DNA of 21,271 bases from NCBI GenBank assembly GCA_030374735.1, contig JASCIV010000398.1, positions 1 through 21,271 on the forward strand, read 5' to 3'. Origin of the DNA: Gracilaria caudata. Lineage: Eukaryota > Rhodophyta > Florideophyceae > Gracilariales > Gracilariaceae. The notes under the pieces are model-generated. The model had not been told where the DNA came from. It was given only the letters and a program-made list of their open reading frames with translations, and did not search any database. Below are positions 1-9,041 of the stretch, piece after piece; the first letter of the stretch is position 1; every line of letters starts with the position of its first letter. The position numbers and the translations under genes were made by a program.

Positions 1-43
1 CCCACCAACCATTCCCGCACCGCGCAGCTGCCAAAACGTGTCG

Positions 44-1574
44 CTACAGCAATTTCGAGCCCATTTTCTTTTTGCCACACGCGCGCAATCCCGCCACCGC
101 CGCCGCCCCGATACCCAGCGCCGCCAACCCTCGGAACCAAAATAGCGCCGCTCGATCCGCCTGTCCACGCTTCCCCTGTGTTCCCACCTCGCCGCCAACC
201 GTCTGCCTTCCGGCCGCATCGCCCTCACCGTTGACCCCCACGTTCCCCCCTTCTTCGTCGCCCACCGTGCGCCTCTCCTCATCTTCGTCCAGCCCCAGTT
301 CCTCGTGTAGCACCCGCTCAGCTTCCTTCCGCGCCTCGCTGCCCTTCACTTGCGCGTCGCTCGCTTCCGTCACCTCGTGCATCCGCACAAACTCTTTCTT
401 TTTGATGTTCCACCCTTCCACGTCGTATTTATCCTTCCAATCGCCCAGCCAATAGTACCGCAGACCCACGTGCCGATATCGATTCGGGTACGACATCGAC
501 CCCAGACTTTCGTTCAGGAAAATGCGCCGCGGATCGCCTGTTTTGCAAGAACTTTGTTTCTCCCCGAGCTTCACTGGACATACGCCCGAATAGTAATTCA
601 AAAATGCCGGCGTTCGGAAGAACGCCTTCACGTCTTCTATATCGTCAACCATCGACAAGATATCCAGCTGATTAGCGATGGCGAATAATCCGCTCTCAGT
701 TGCTTCGTACAGCTTGCCGGCCATGTGAACCAAAAAGTCGCCGGGTCTGTACTCCTCCAGGTACACGTTCATTGCATGCTTTGGCACAACTTTGATATGT
801 TCGGTGCGTTCAACCTCCGTTAGATTGTCCAGATGTTCTTGAATGCTACTCTGATCCAAAGCGCGTGCTTTGTCAAATTGTCGTGCATCATACACGCTAC
901 CCAGAAACGTCTTTGTCCACTCACTGCACTTGAGCAAAAGCATTCCAGCATTCATCATCTGATGGCATACACACAAACATTTGCACACGTTAGTTTCGTT
1001 TCATCGTCAATCTACGCGACTTTGAACGCGCAAGGAACAAATAGCGTACCAGCCAGTCGTAAGTGAGCATGATGTCGTAAGCATCATCAATGATGGATTC
1101 CAGTGGTGTTGACTGATTCACCACCATAGCATCCGCATCACTCCACAAAAGCCAAGCTTCGTTTCTGCCCTCACACGCCGCCAGTGCCAACTTGATCTTT
1201 CCAAAAGTGGGCGCGCGCGAATGGTCAATGTCAAACTGCGTATCAGACCCCCAGCAGTTACCCGACGCATCGGGGCCTTCTTGGATCAAGTCGGTGTGCG
1301 TGTAACAATCGACCTTCTTCAGCAATCCAGAGGCTGCTTGAGGCGACGACTCAACAAAGTCATAACCGTGTCGCTCAGCGTATCGGCGTTTATTGTGCCC
1401 CGTCAGCGTTCCGAGACGTTGGAAGAACGGTACTGCGTCGTACATGTGCAATAGCACGATCTTTCGCGGCGGAGAACGAGCATGCGCTACTGGCATGGGA
1501 AGCGCGGCGCCAAGAAACGTGGCTAATGCATATGTTGTAAACGCTATGCTTATCAAAGCGAGGCCTGACGTCAT
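44..1574 (-). CDS. GT34-family (GMA12/MNN10-like) glycosyltransferase, two exons
   Basis: Seen: two exons, 1574-1050 and 958-44, join in phase 0 to a 479-residue protein. Residues 1-26 are hydrophobic, a signal anchor typical of Golgi type II enzymes. The catalytic domain begins near residue 37 (KIVLLHMYD). The metal/nucleotide-sugar DxD motif is in WLLWSDADAM (D146, D148). Exon 2 opens with MMNAGMLLLKCSEW, matching the family's N-T/S-G-x-x-L-x-R-N-x-x-W block, and continues with HIKVVPKHAMNVY and PGDFLVHMAG, matching the family's late block ending in a conserved His. Known: GT34 enzymes add alpha-linked galactose, mannose or xylose to glycans in the Golgi. Inference: the donor and acceptor cannot be told from sequence; a role in N-/O-glycan or cell-wall polysaccharide synthesis is likely. 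Odd: after a charged Glu/Gly-rich linker the C-terminus has a second hydrophobic segment (from ALFWFRGLAALG) followed by basic residues. The start is the first ATG of the open frame. Confidence 0.83.
959..1049 (-). other. Spliceosomal intron (91 nt) in the GT34 gene
   Basis: On the minus strand the frame runs through YDWL, then hits a GT donor (CTG|GTACGC). An ACTAAC branch-point-like hexamer lies about 30 nt before the acceptor GCCATCAG|ATGATG. Removing these 91 nt joins two halves of one GT34 domain in phase 0 and restores the conserved order from the DxD block to the NAG block. Unspliced, the frame ends within the intron. The donor is non-consensus after GTA, but the homology on both sides makes the join convincing. 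Confidence 0.85.
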
Positions 1575-1730
1575 TTTCGTGGGACGGTACGCTGGTTGAC
1601 TTCTGGGGAGGCGGGGATGCGCATGCCAAACATGAGCTGCGAGCCACGTCAGGGCTTTCCAGTCGCAACGAAAGGAAAAGTGCGATGGCTTTGGGAGGAA
1701 GACATGAGAAGAACTGCCATCATACAGCTA

Positions 1731-1747
1731 CAAGCCTTGTAGGCTTG
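1731..1747. repeat. Short hairpin upstream of the GT34 gene
   Basis: CAAGCC and GGCTTG form a perfect 6-bp stem around a 5-nt loop (TTGTA). It is followed by two copies of GACTCTGAA about 12 bases apart (near 1747-1768). Function is unknown; it may be chance. Confidence 0.35.
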
Positions 1748-1789
1748 ACTCTGAACTCGACTCTGAATTGCAAGCTAAACTCGTCAGTC

Positions 1790-1824
1790 AATAAAGCAAA
1801 ACAGACGATGGTTTCTGCTTTATT
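1790..1824. repeat. AATAAA-containing inverted repeat
   Basis: AATAAAGCA at 1790 pairs with TGCTTTATT ending at 1824, and the stem extends by AAAC/GTTT with a one-base bulge. Because the arms contain AATAAA, a poly(A)-signal-like hexamer can be read on both strands. It is followed by an AT-rich stretch. It lies about 215 nt upstream of the GT34 start, so it is not that gene's own poly(A) site. It could serve an unseen transcript or be coincidental. Confidence 0.4.
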
Positions 1825-3848
1825 TTATTAATAGACATATTTTTAAAAAAAGGAAGCTATGAAGTTGCCAGGTGTCGGAACCTCCGACTCGGAAGGGTTC
1901 ACGTTACTGAACATGCCCTTGGCGCAATCCCGACGTCTCTCGCAGTGTTTTCCTTTCCACTTTCGCCGTCACTTTCGCGTCGCTCAAAACCCTAGGCATT
2001 CATTCCACCCCTGCAGGTGCGGGTCCATCGAAACTTGGCGCGTTACGTAAACTTCATTTGCTTTGTTTGTAGCCGCGCCAGCATCCTACATTTGCTCTAG
2101 CAGCTGTTCTGTCGTACGAAGCTATTGGCCATCTATCTCACTCGATACGATAAAATCGAAATCCGATAACGTATCATAGAACGCGCTTATGCGATCTTTG
2201 GGAGGACCACCGCAATCCTTTTGCGTTTCCTTCAATGGAAGAGGCAACTTCCAGTGTGCTTTTTTACTCATCAAACGCTTACTGTACTAAGCTTCGGTTC
2301 GGGTTATTGTTGTGGTGAGCGATCACACGGCAAATCCGCAGCGCCTTTTGACTACCCAACGGTACACGCAATTCTCTCATCCTGTTGTAAATATCCTGGC
2401 CTCCCGTACCGCTGCGAATTGAAGCCAAATGCATTTACGCCACTGGGCCAACCGACTTTGCCTCATTGAGGCCAACGTGGCGCACGCTTTGTGCAAAAAT
2501 GCACTATCTCATAAATCACCATAAAACGCTGTTCGATATGGAGATTGAGAGATACATCATGATGAGCATGAAGGGCTTTTGGCTAGATAGACCAAGCTCT
2601 TATTATCGTCTGAAATAACTGGTGCTTGGAAGCAACCCACACTGTCCGCTCAAAACGCACAACACGACAGATATCAACAAACAGAACTGATCTTTTCTTC
2701 CGCTGATATTTTCTTCAATGCGGCCCATGCGTGCATCCTCTTCTTGTGGCGATCACGTACAGGACTCCTGTAACAGGAGTGTCTAAATGTCAGCAACTGA
2801 CATCATCGCCTCTACCAAACAGAATCGTTAACTGATTATTATCCTGAGACAGCATTGCAAATTCATCCTTTCACAAGGCATGCATGACCGTACCCTTACA
2901 TGCCATGGGCCAAAAATGCAACGCGTTCGATATCGTACCTAAGTGGAAGCTTGTCGAAGTGTTTAGAAGAGAGCTACAATGTCGTGGGGTAACGTTAACA
3001 TCGAATGTCCCGACAAAAGGCTCTTTGACTCATTAAGCCAGCAAGATTACCATTAGATGTATCATACAGTCTGTATGTTTGCGGGGAAAGGGGGCACAGG
3101 TTCAGGATGGTTCGCAAGCGCAATGTAACGATATATCGATAGATTGAAGTAAGCTGCTGAATCAACAGTGTGGATACGCCACCATGGTGACAAAGAGAGA
3201 TAGATATTACGTATGACCCCTTTCAGTTTTGTAAATGCGCGATGATATCGGAACAGGCCACAAACAATTTGTGTGATTCCTGTTCTTCGGAGTCAGGCAC
3301 AAAAGCAAATCGACACCTCGCTAATGATTTCTTGTTGTTGCTGATATAGATTACATACAGTATCGCTCCGCAAGTTTTCCAACACATGGTCATGTCCTAT
3401 CATCAATCCACTCACAAACCACATAACTCTCGAACTCCTTCTCTCTACCCATGCTTTATATTACAAGTACGGGTACACATAGCTCAGCCGCACAAAAAGC
3501 CTCTCAGGATGTGATGAAGATAGGTCTGCTACAAGGATAAACTGCCACCCTTCTCCGCTCGTGTGTTCCATCTGAACAGTATAATCATATTCTCATGAAT
3601 CCTATGCCACAGACCGGAAGCCTTGCGCATTTATCGCATGAGAATCGTTTTCACGACGAACTTCCTAATTATCATCAAACGCTCATCGGAAGAAGCTGCA
3701 TCACCGAAAATTGGGATAACAAGATGACACATTTTGCAGTGTCACAATCACACACAAGACGAATGTGACATAAACATCAAAACATCAAGAACGACAGTGA
3801 ACACGTCGTGTACAGATGCCCTCCAAAAAGCAGTCTGGTAAAGATGAA

Positions 3849-3873
3849 CTCCCCTCCCTCCCTCCCTCCCTCA
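3849..3873. repeat. CCCT tetranucleotide repeat, potential G-quadruplex on the minus strand
   Basis: The plus strand reads CTCCCCTCCC and continues as about five CCCT units. The minus strand therefore has five runs of three or more G separated by single A, which fits a G-quadruplex motif. It lies in non-coding DNA about 680 nt beyond the MATE stop codon. Confidence 0.7.
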
Positions 3874-4542
3874 CCCGGCGGAGAAAAGAATCTTTTAAAA
3901 AGAACTCACTTTCACAGATCATAAGATAATTGACATTATTTCAAAAGCAGAAAGTGCTCCATCATCATCCCAATCAAAACATGGTGTCCACGGTAACGAA
4001 GAGGGAAATGACGAGTGTAAAGCCATTATGGCTTAGTTGGAACCAAAGTAAAAACTCTGTTTATTGATTCCGTCAGTTATATACAGTCAATAAACCGCGG
4101 CCAGTTAGCAATCTTTTGCCGAAGTTGACTTTCGACGTAAAACTTGGGTGCTCAAGCAAGCACCAATGTGAATGTAAAGTTGATCGCTTGAACCGACTTT
4201 CGAAACTGTCGTAAAGTCGATACATGGACTTGTGCGTATCACCTTGTGTTGCTTGAACGACATGACAAGGGGGGACGTGGGGGCATTCATTTGAGCGCAA
4301 GATAGTAATTCCCCCCTGCTTTGCCGCAATAACGGTATGCCTTTGCTGTTTCCATAAGGGTGTGCATGGCGGGACTCACAATACCCCCTATGCAATTACT
4401 TCCTGTAAGTCTAATGAACGGAAACAACAATGGCGCAGACATGTGGGGTTTGCCTCTTAGGAACAAGGAACAGCACTCGATCTGACAAACGAAAACTGAC
4501 ATGCATCTATCGAGATTATTTCGTCACTTCTGCCTTCAAAGC

Positions 4543-6135
4543 TTATATTGGCTTCGGAGCAGGAGACCACTTTGTGAAGTAGAGCAGACCAAGAAATGAT
4601 GCCCGCAGCACCATCAGAATGTTTAAGCCCACCCACACGTACTGGAGCGGCATTGACGTGGTTCGGACAAAGAAAAGAAAAGCAGATGAGCAACAAGCAG
4701 CAAAAAAGATTGCTGTTGCGAGGGACGTGAAACGGCGGCCAGCTGTGTATATTCCATCGAACACAAACACCAGACCATTTATAGGCTGTATGAAAGCCAT
4801 GTACGGAAACGTTAGGGAAACCGTTTCACGGACCGCAGGATTGGAGGTGAAAATACGAGGAGCCGATCGAATTGTAAGCATTAACAGCGCAGCAAAAGCA
4901 CATCCCATTGTCACTCCGATCTTGAGGATTCGGTTGGCAGTCCTTCTGGCCAAGTTGTAATCATTCTTTCCGATCGCAAGCGCTACCAAAGATTGCGCTG
5001 CAACTGAAATTGCATCTAACAGACGAGCAAACAATGCAAAGATTTGGCGACCTATCTCAAACGCAGCAACTTGTACAGTCCCTAACCTTGCTGCAGTCGC
5101 TGTTGCGTACGAGATGGTGGAAAATATTGAAAGCGTTCGCACTGAGAGAACAGCGCCAGTTCTCAAGAGCGGGAATATCTCCTCGGCCCTTGGCGGTCTC
5201 ATCATATCTCCAAGACGAAGCTTTCCTGTCTTCACGAGAAGCATCAAAAGCGCCATACCAGCACATGTTTGCCCGGTAGCCATTGCTATTCCAGCGCCAC
5301 GCGTCCCTAGTCCTATTCCAAATATTAGAGTAGGATACAGGATTAGGTTCAGCACATTGGCAAAAAGGCCGACAAACAAAGGGGTCTTTGTATCCTGGTA
5401 GCCGCGAAAAGCACCGTTGCCAACCATAGCCGCAAGAAAGAACGGGGCGGCAAATATTCTAGCTCTTAGATAAGCCCGAGCTTGGGGAAGAATGGACGCA
5501 TTGGCTCCGAAAAACGAAAGTATCGGTTGGGTATACAACGAAAGAATCATAGTAGCAGATAGGCCGGAAACCAGCGCTACCCACAACGCCTGAGCAATAA
5601 GCCGTGACGCTTCCGCGTGATTTTCACTTGCAAAAGCTCGGGCGATTGCTGGGGTTGTCGCCATTCCAAGAAAGTTGAAACATGTAAAGGACAGATTGAA
5701 TACGTTGTTTCCGATGCCAACACCTCCAATTGCAGACGCACCAAGATAACCTACGCAAGCCATATCTGCCAGCGCCACAAGCGGATCAAGGGAAAGAGTA
5801 GCCAGGGCCGGGAGAGATATTGAGGCAATGGAACGATCAATTTCCGCAATTGAAGTAGGCGGCGAACTTGCCAATGATGGAGTTGATTGTGCGACTTTTT
5901 GGTCAGGAATTGGTTCGCTTGCGGCTGGTGATGGCTGTTCCTGGCTAACGGAAGATGCGGCGAGAAAGAGAGGTCTCTTTCGCAAGGGTTGCACTCTCAC
6001 CCGGGGTACCCTCAATCGAGTCGGAGATGACACAAGAATGCCGGGATGGTTACGTATCAATGAGCTTCGACGCCCATCATGCGTAATGACGCATGGGCCG
6101 AGAGGCGGAACGAAACTGATCCTCATACCTGACAT
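4543..6135 (-). CDS. MATE-family efflux transporter, probably plastid-targeted (DinF/EDS5-like branch)
   Basis: A complete single-exon frame of 530 residues. Residues 1 to about 60 are basic and Ser/Arg/Pro-rich, with Phe at position 8 and a possible cleavage region near FLAASSVSQ, a plastid transit-peptide pattern. From EIDRSIASISLPALATLSLDP (99-119) the protein is strongly hydrophobic to the end and fits the usual twelve-helix, two-repeat MATE fold. The first half contains LADMACVGYLGASAIGGVGI and GMATTPAIARAFAS, and the middle has GNGAFRGYQDTKTPL, all typical of plant chloroplast MATE/DinF proteins. Known: MATE proteins export organic cations or acids using H+ or Na+ gradients; Arabidopsis EDS5 sits in the chloroplast envelope. 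Inference: this one is an envelope or thylakoid transporter; the substrate is unknown. The start is the first ATG; a second ATG at codon 4 is equally usable. No ATG occurs on the sense strand for 244 nt upstream. Confidence 0.88.
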   Translation of the reverse strand: MSGMRISFVPPLGPCVITHDGRRSSLIRNHPGILVSSPTRLRVPRVRVQPLRKRPLFLAASSVSQEQPSPAASEPIPDQKVAQSTPSLASSPPTSIAEIDRSIASISLPALATLSLDPLVALADMACVGYLGASAIGGVGIGNNVFNLSFTCFNFLGMATTPAIARAFASENHAEASRLIAQALWVALVSGLSATMILSLYTQPILSFFGANASILPQARAYLRARIFAAPFFLAAMVGNGAFRGYQDTKTPLFVGLFANVLNLILYPTLIFGIGLGTRGAGIAMATGQTCAGMALLMLLVKTGKLRLGDMMRPPRAEEIFPLLRTGAVLSVRTLSIFSTISYATATAARLGTVQVAAFEIGRQIFALFARLLDAISVAAQSLVALAIGKNDYNLARRTANRILKIGVTMGCAFAALLMLTIRSAPRIFTSNPAVRETVSLTFPYMAFIQPINGLVFVFDGIYTAGRRFTSLATAIFFAACCSSAFLFFVRTTSMPLQYVWVGLNILMVLRASFLGLLYFTKWSPAPKPI

Positions 6136-7625
6136 ATGTTAAAACCGTCAGCCCAACAAAGGCGGGGCTGAAGCACTATAGGAGACAAGCTGAAACGTTC
6201 GTTTGTGTGTCTGGCACGGACGTTATCTCGAAGGCGACGCCGATAGCAACACTCGGTTAGCAAAAAGGGAAGTACTGTACAAAGGTACTCTTGGTATGGC
6301 TATGAAGGTTAGTTTCGAGATCGACACACGAAGATTGATCGCCTGCCTTCCGAAAAACGCCGGAATACACTTTGCGCCACATATTTTGGCAAACAGACAT
6401 GGCAAAATCTCGTCGCCCGCCTTTCAAATGCGTCGGCCTCACGGCCTTGATCGTTTTATTATTCCACGCGTCTGGTTGTCCATCTGTTATCTCTTCACGA
6501 AAACAGCGAACCAGAGCCTTGTTTCCATTGAAGCAAGCTCTTGTCCCTTTGTATCGGCTGGAAAAAAAAGAGCTTTGCACTACGACAAGATCATCGGTGC
6601 ATCATGATGATGATGCAGAAATATGAACAGAAATGGGGAGCGGTAACCAGCTCTATGTAGCTTATGGCTATATATACATGTATATGGATACCTCGCATAA
6701 CTGTTATGCTTTCCACGCCCATGTGAACCGTGGCAACGACCTTCGCGTAGAAGGCGAATTTCTTCCATAAGGTGAAAAACACTTCTGTCCTCTAGCTAGC
6801 CCTGAACTTAATCATGGCAAAATCGATGTAAGGCTCTTGCGAGAATCTTTTCTCCGTTTTTATAAAGACGACCCTTCCACACAACCAGAATATCTACAAG
6901 CCAGTCGCCGTGTATCACAAGCGAAGTTAAAGAGGACTCTTTTCCCGACCAGCAAACGCACCACAAAACAGGAGACTGCCGTTCACCCAGTTGCTTCTTC
7001 CTCCTTCGATTACGAGAAAACGATATGAACGATCTCGAAACAACTTGTAACCAGGATGTAGAGAGAACTAGAGAAGATGCATACATCTGGTCGAAGTACC
7101 GAGGTAGGGAATGCCAAGTTCGCCTGGCACATATTCGCTGCCGAAAAAAAAAGTCATTTGTTCACTTATTCCTCCCCTGGAAAGAACATGAGAAACAAAC
7201 AACGTAAGCCCTGTGCTCCTTTGTGCCGAGAAAATATGGCACGCTGGAGCAGAAACTATGATTCGTTCGCCCAGTCAAACGCACATTGGTTTGCGCGTCA
7301 TTCATACGTCAGTACGTGTAGCACAGATACGCTGGCGCACAATAGCTTAAAATGGTTCAAACACAAAGCCAAGCATTCACATCATTCGTCACGCGTACCA
7401 TCTAGCTGCCATACAAACACAAAATAACAAAGGTTAGATCAACAAGCCACGCCATAAGCACAAGAGAAGGCGGCCATTCCATAAAGCGCCCGTCAGATCG
7501 AAATGGATTTTGAGTTTAGCTCACGCCGCGAGCAACGAAAACCCGCAGTCATTATTAACGAGATTCAAAAAGGTATTCATCACAGAGCGCGCACATCACG
7601 CACAACGACAGCAAGCACAACGTAC
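6136..7625. other. Intergenic region between MATE and the SPP-like gene
   Basis: It holds the MATE leader and promoter (from 6136 upward on the minus strand) and the 3' end of the SPP-like transcript (below 7626). Weak plus-strand frames exist: 6296-6607 (103 residues, starting MAMKVSFEIDTRR) and, overlapping it in another frame, 6399-6626 (75 residues, starting MAKSRRPPFKCVGLTALIVL, resembling a signal peptide). They overlap each other, match no family I recognise, and cannot both be real. A further open stretch at 7077-7427 is Ser/His-rich with no recognisable domain. A CATCATGATGATGATG microsatellite-like run lies at about 6600. Confidence 0.45.
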
Positions 7626-8474
7626 CTAGAACACAGCGTGATGTAAAACGCCATCAAGCAATGCGTTAGCGCCCTTCTTCTTCGACACGTACACGCGATC
7701 GCCAAGTCCCTCCCAACGGTCCTTGGACTCCATACCACACAATCCCACATTAGCTTTTCCCCTGACACAGCTTCCAACCAACTCATCACTTCCAAACACA
7801 AACGTATTCTTCTCCTCAATGGAAAGCATCATCTGACAAAAGGCGATAACCTCCGCCGAGCCCGCGGCGGCCGGTGCAATGGCTATACTTCGATCATCTT
7901 GGAGCGCATTAACGCGCGTCGTGATGCCCATCTCAGTGAGCTTATTCGCCAACGCTTGACACACGTCAGTTCGAACGACGCCGTCCTTGCACCGAAAAAC
8001 AAGTTGGAATTCGTCATTTCCCTCCACAGGGTCCAGCTGCTGTGCGAAAAAGGTAGAAACAAGCCATCGAATAGGTTTGGGTTGCCAATCTTTGCGCACC
8101 CTACTAGCCCAATACGGGTCAGGCGTTCGATACAAGCGCTGGTACAATTCGGATCCATCCAGAGTCGAGAGCGCATCTGGCTCCACCAAGAGCGCGTCAT
8201 GGATGGATTTCATAGAAGGTTCATATTCAGAGCGTGAGCAATACAACAGATACGTGCCATTGTGCGCAGCCTTTCGCTCCACGGCGACGCGTTCCGAGAA
8301 ATGTGCAATCACATCGGGCGGCGCGTTACTCAACAATTGCTGTAAGTCGACGACAAGCAGCTTGGAAGCGGCGCAACGCGGCGCACAACGGCGGCGCGAA
8401 GAGATGTTTGCGACGGAGTGTCGTGGCGAAAGCACGTTGGCGGGGAACGGATGTGAGACAAACGCCGCCATCAT
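7626..8474 (-). CDS. Plastid-type sucrose-phosphate phosphatase-like protein with degraded catalytic motifs
   Basis: A 282-residue protein with the order of the S6PP/HAD family. Residues 1 to about 37 are a transit-peptide-like presequence (MMAAFVSHPF, Ser/Arg-rich). KLLVVDLQQLL (38-48) sits where SPP has its DLDxT loop. LLYCSRS (76-82) matches motif II, VEPDALSTLDGSELY (97-111) matches the family's PDxxIxxxGxEIY block, and DPYWASRVRKDWQ (119-131) its DxxWxxxLxxxW block. The C-terminus (GVLHHAVF) matches the usual end. Odd: the second Asp of DxD is Gln, the motif III Lys-Gly is lost (AAAGSAE, 202-208), and motif IV GDSGND reads GSDELV (228-233). Inference: a non-catalytic sugar-phosphate-binding or regulatory protein, like the SPP-like domain of plant sucrose-phosphate synthases. 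The start at 8474 was chosen for its good Kozak contexts (ATGATGG) and transit peptide; an in-frame ATG at 8570 would add 32 residues but has a poor context. Confidence 0.72.
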   Translation of the reverse strand: MMAAFVSHPFPANVLSPRHSVANISSRRRCAPRCAASKLLVVDLQQLLSNAPPDVIAHFSERVAVERKAAHNGTYLLYCSRSEYEPSMKSIHDALLVEPDALSTLDGSELYQRLYRTPDPYWASRVRKDWQPKPIRWLVSTFFAQQLDPVEGNDEFQLVFRCKDGVVRTDVCQALANKLTEMGITTRVNALQDDRSIAIAPAAAGSAEVIAFCQMMLSIEEKNTFVFGSDELVGSCVRGKANVGLCGMESKDRWEGLGDRVYVSKKKGANALLDGVLHHAVF

Positions 8475-9041
8475 GGCATCATGATGATGGCGCCCCTGCA
8501 GCCGTCGGCGGCCAAAGCGGTGATCGGCAACGACGAAGCGAAACCCTGAAATCGACACGCACAATCTCATCTGCGTGTCGCGAGCACACGCGCGAGCACA
8601 GCGCGCACACGTGGCCACTGTCGGTGGGACGCAGCAGCTTGCTTCCGATACCTAAAACTTTCCTGAGCCACGGAGGCGGAAGTCGAGGAGCGGACTCTCA
8701 ACTCCACCGCCGCGACGCTCCATCGCACGCGCGACGTGCGGCGACGCCATGCGCGCGGTGGCGCGGTGGTGCGCGAGTAACTTTAGCGGTGCAAGGTGGC
8801 GGCGGCGCTGACCGACGTGGAGCGCCGTCGTTGTATTCCGTGGGAGCCAAAAGCGCCGCCTTTTTCGAAATATGAGCTGAGCCGCGCAGTGTCAGCAAGG
8901 CTGAAAGGCTGCGCCGCAGCGAGCACCCCAGCGGATAGATACGCGTGCATTGCGGCGGCGTTGTCCCGGCAAGCGCGAAGTGGCTGCTCGACTTCTGCCG
9001 TCACGATAGTGTGTCGTGGCTTGCATCGCGCGTTAGTTAGC
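8475..9041. promoter_or_regulatory. Divergent promoter region, SPP-like gene / guanylate kinase
   Basis: The two genes are transcribed away from each other across 567 GC-rich bases. No TATA box is evident. On the plus strand the frame of the guanylate kinase is open back to a stop at 8784-8786 but contains no ATG before 9042. The region must hold both promoters and both 5' leaders; a shared bidirectional promoter is likely. Confidence 0.55.
8872..8880 (+). promoter_or_regulatory. Possible minimal uORF (Met-Ser-stop) before guanylate kinase
   Basis: ATG AGC TGA lies 162 nt upstream of the guanylate kinase ATG and is the only other plus-strand ATG between 8872 and 9042. Whether it is transcribed depends on an unknown start site. 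Confidence 0.3.

Larger units (their letters stand above)
1575..4542. other. Long non-coding stretch (about 3 kb)
   Basis: No reading frame here resembles a protein I know. From about 2470 to 4070 all six frames are broken by stops, with nothing of 60 codons or more. It must contain the GT34 promoter (near 1575) and the 3' UTR of the MATE gene (below 4543). I saw no tRNA A/B boxes, rRNA or snRNA signature, and no transposon motifs. Visible structures are two small hairpins (1731-1747, 1790-1824), a CCCT microsatellite (3849-3873) and a lone Kozak-like ATG at 3184 that opens only ten codons. The base composition is more AT-rich than the neighbouring genes. Confidence 0.6.

Noticed and set aside
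72..455. Plus-strand Pro/Ser-rich frame at the left end
   Set aside because: It is the reverse strand of the GT34 C-terminal exon, and its Pro/Ser content reflects the opposite Gly/Glu-rich codons.
44..1574. Frameshift or two separate genes in the GT34 region
   Set aside because: The two open frames join exactly in phase at GT-AG sites with a branch-point-like ACTAAC, and each half carries complementary blocks of one domain, so an intron explains it.
3178..3216. Perfect Kozak GCCACCATGG at 3184
   Set aside because: It opens only ten codons (to a TGA) and the match is part of a CACCATGGTG palindrome; probably chance.
4073..4502. Three overlapping minus-strand frames below the MATE stop
   Set aside because: All are under 100 codons, mutually overlapping, with no domain features; probably MATE 3' UTR.
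6296..6626. Two overlapping plus-strand frames upstream of MATE, one signal-peptide-like
   Set aside because: They conflict with each other, have no homology I recognise, and lie in the likely MATE leader; too weak to call a gene.
8475..8618. Longer start for the SPP-like protein
   Set aside because: The frame reaches 8618 only with a GTG; the in-frame ATG at 8570 has a poor context and would place an unconvincing sequence before a good transit peptide. Kept as an alternative.
8234..8875. 213-codon plus-strand frame over the SPP-like gene and promoter
   Set aside because: It is Arg/Ser-rich low-complexity translation of a GC-rich promoter and the reverse of a real gene.
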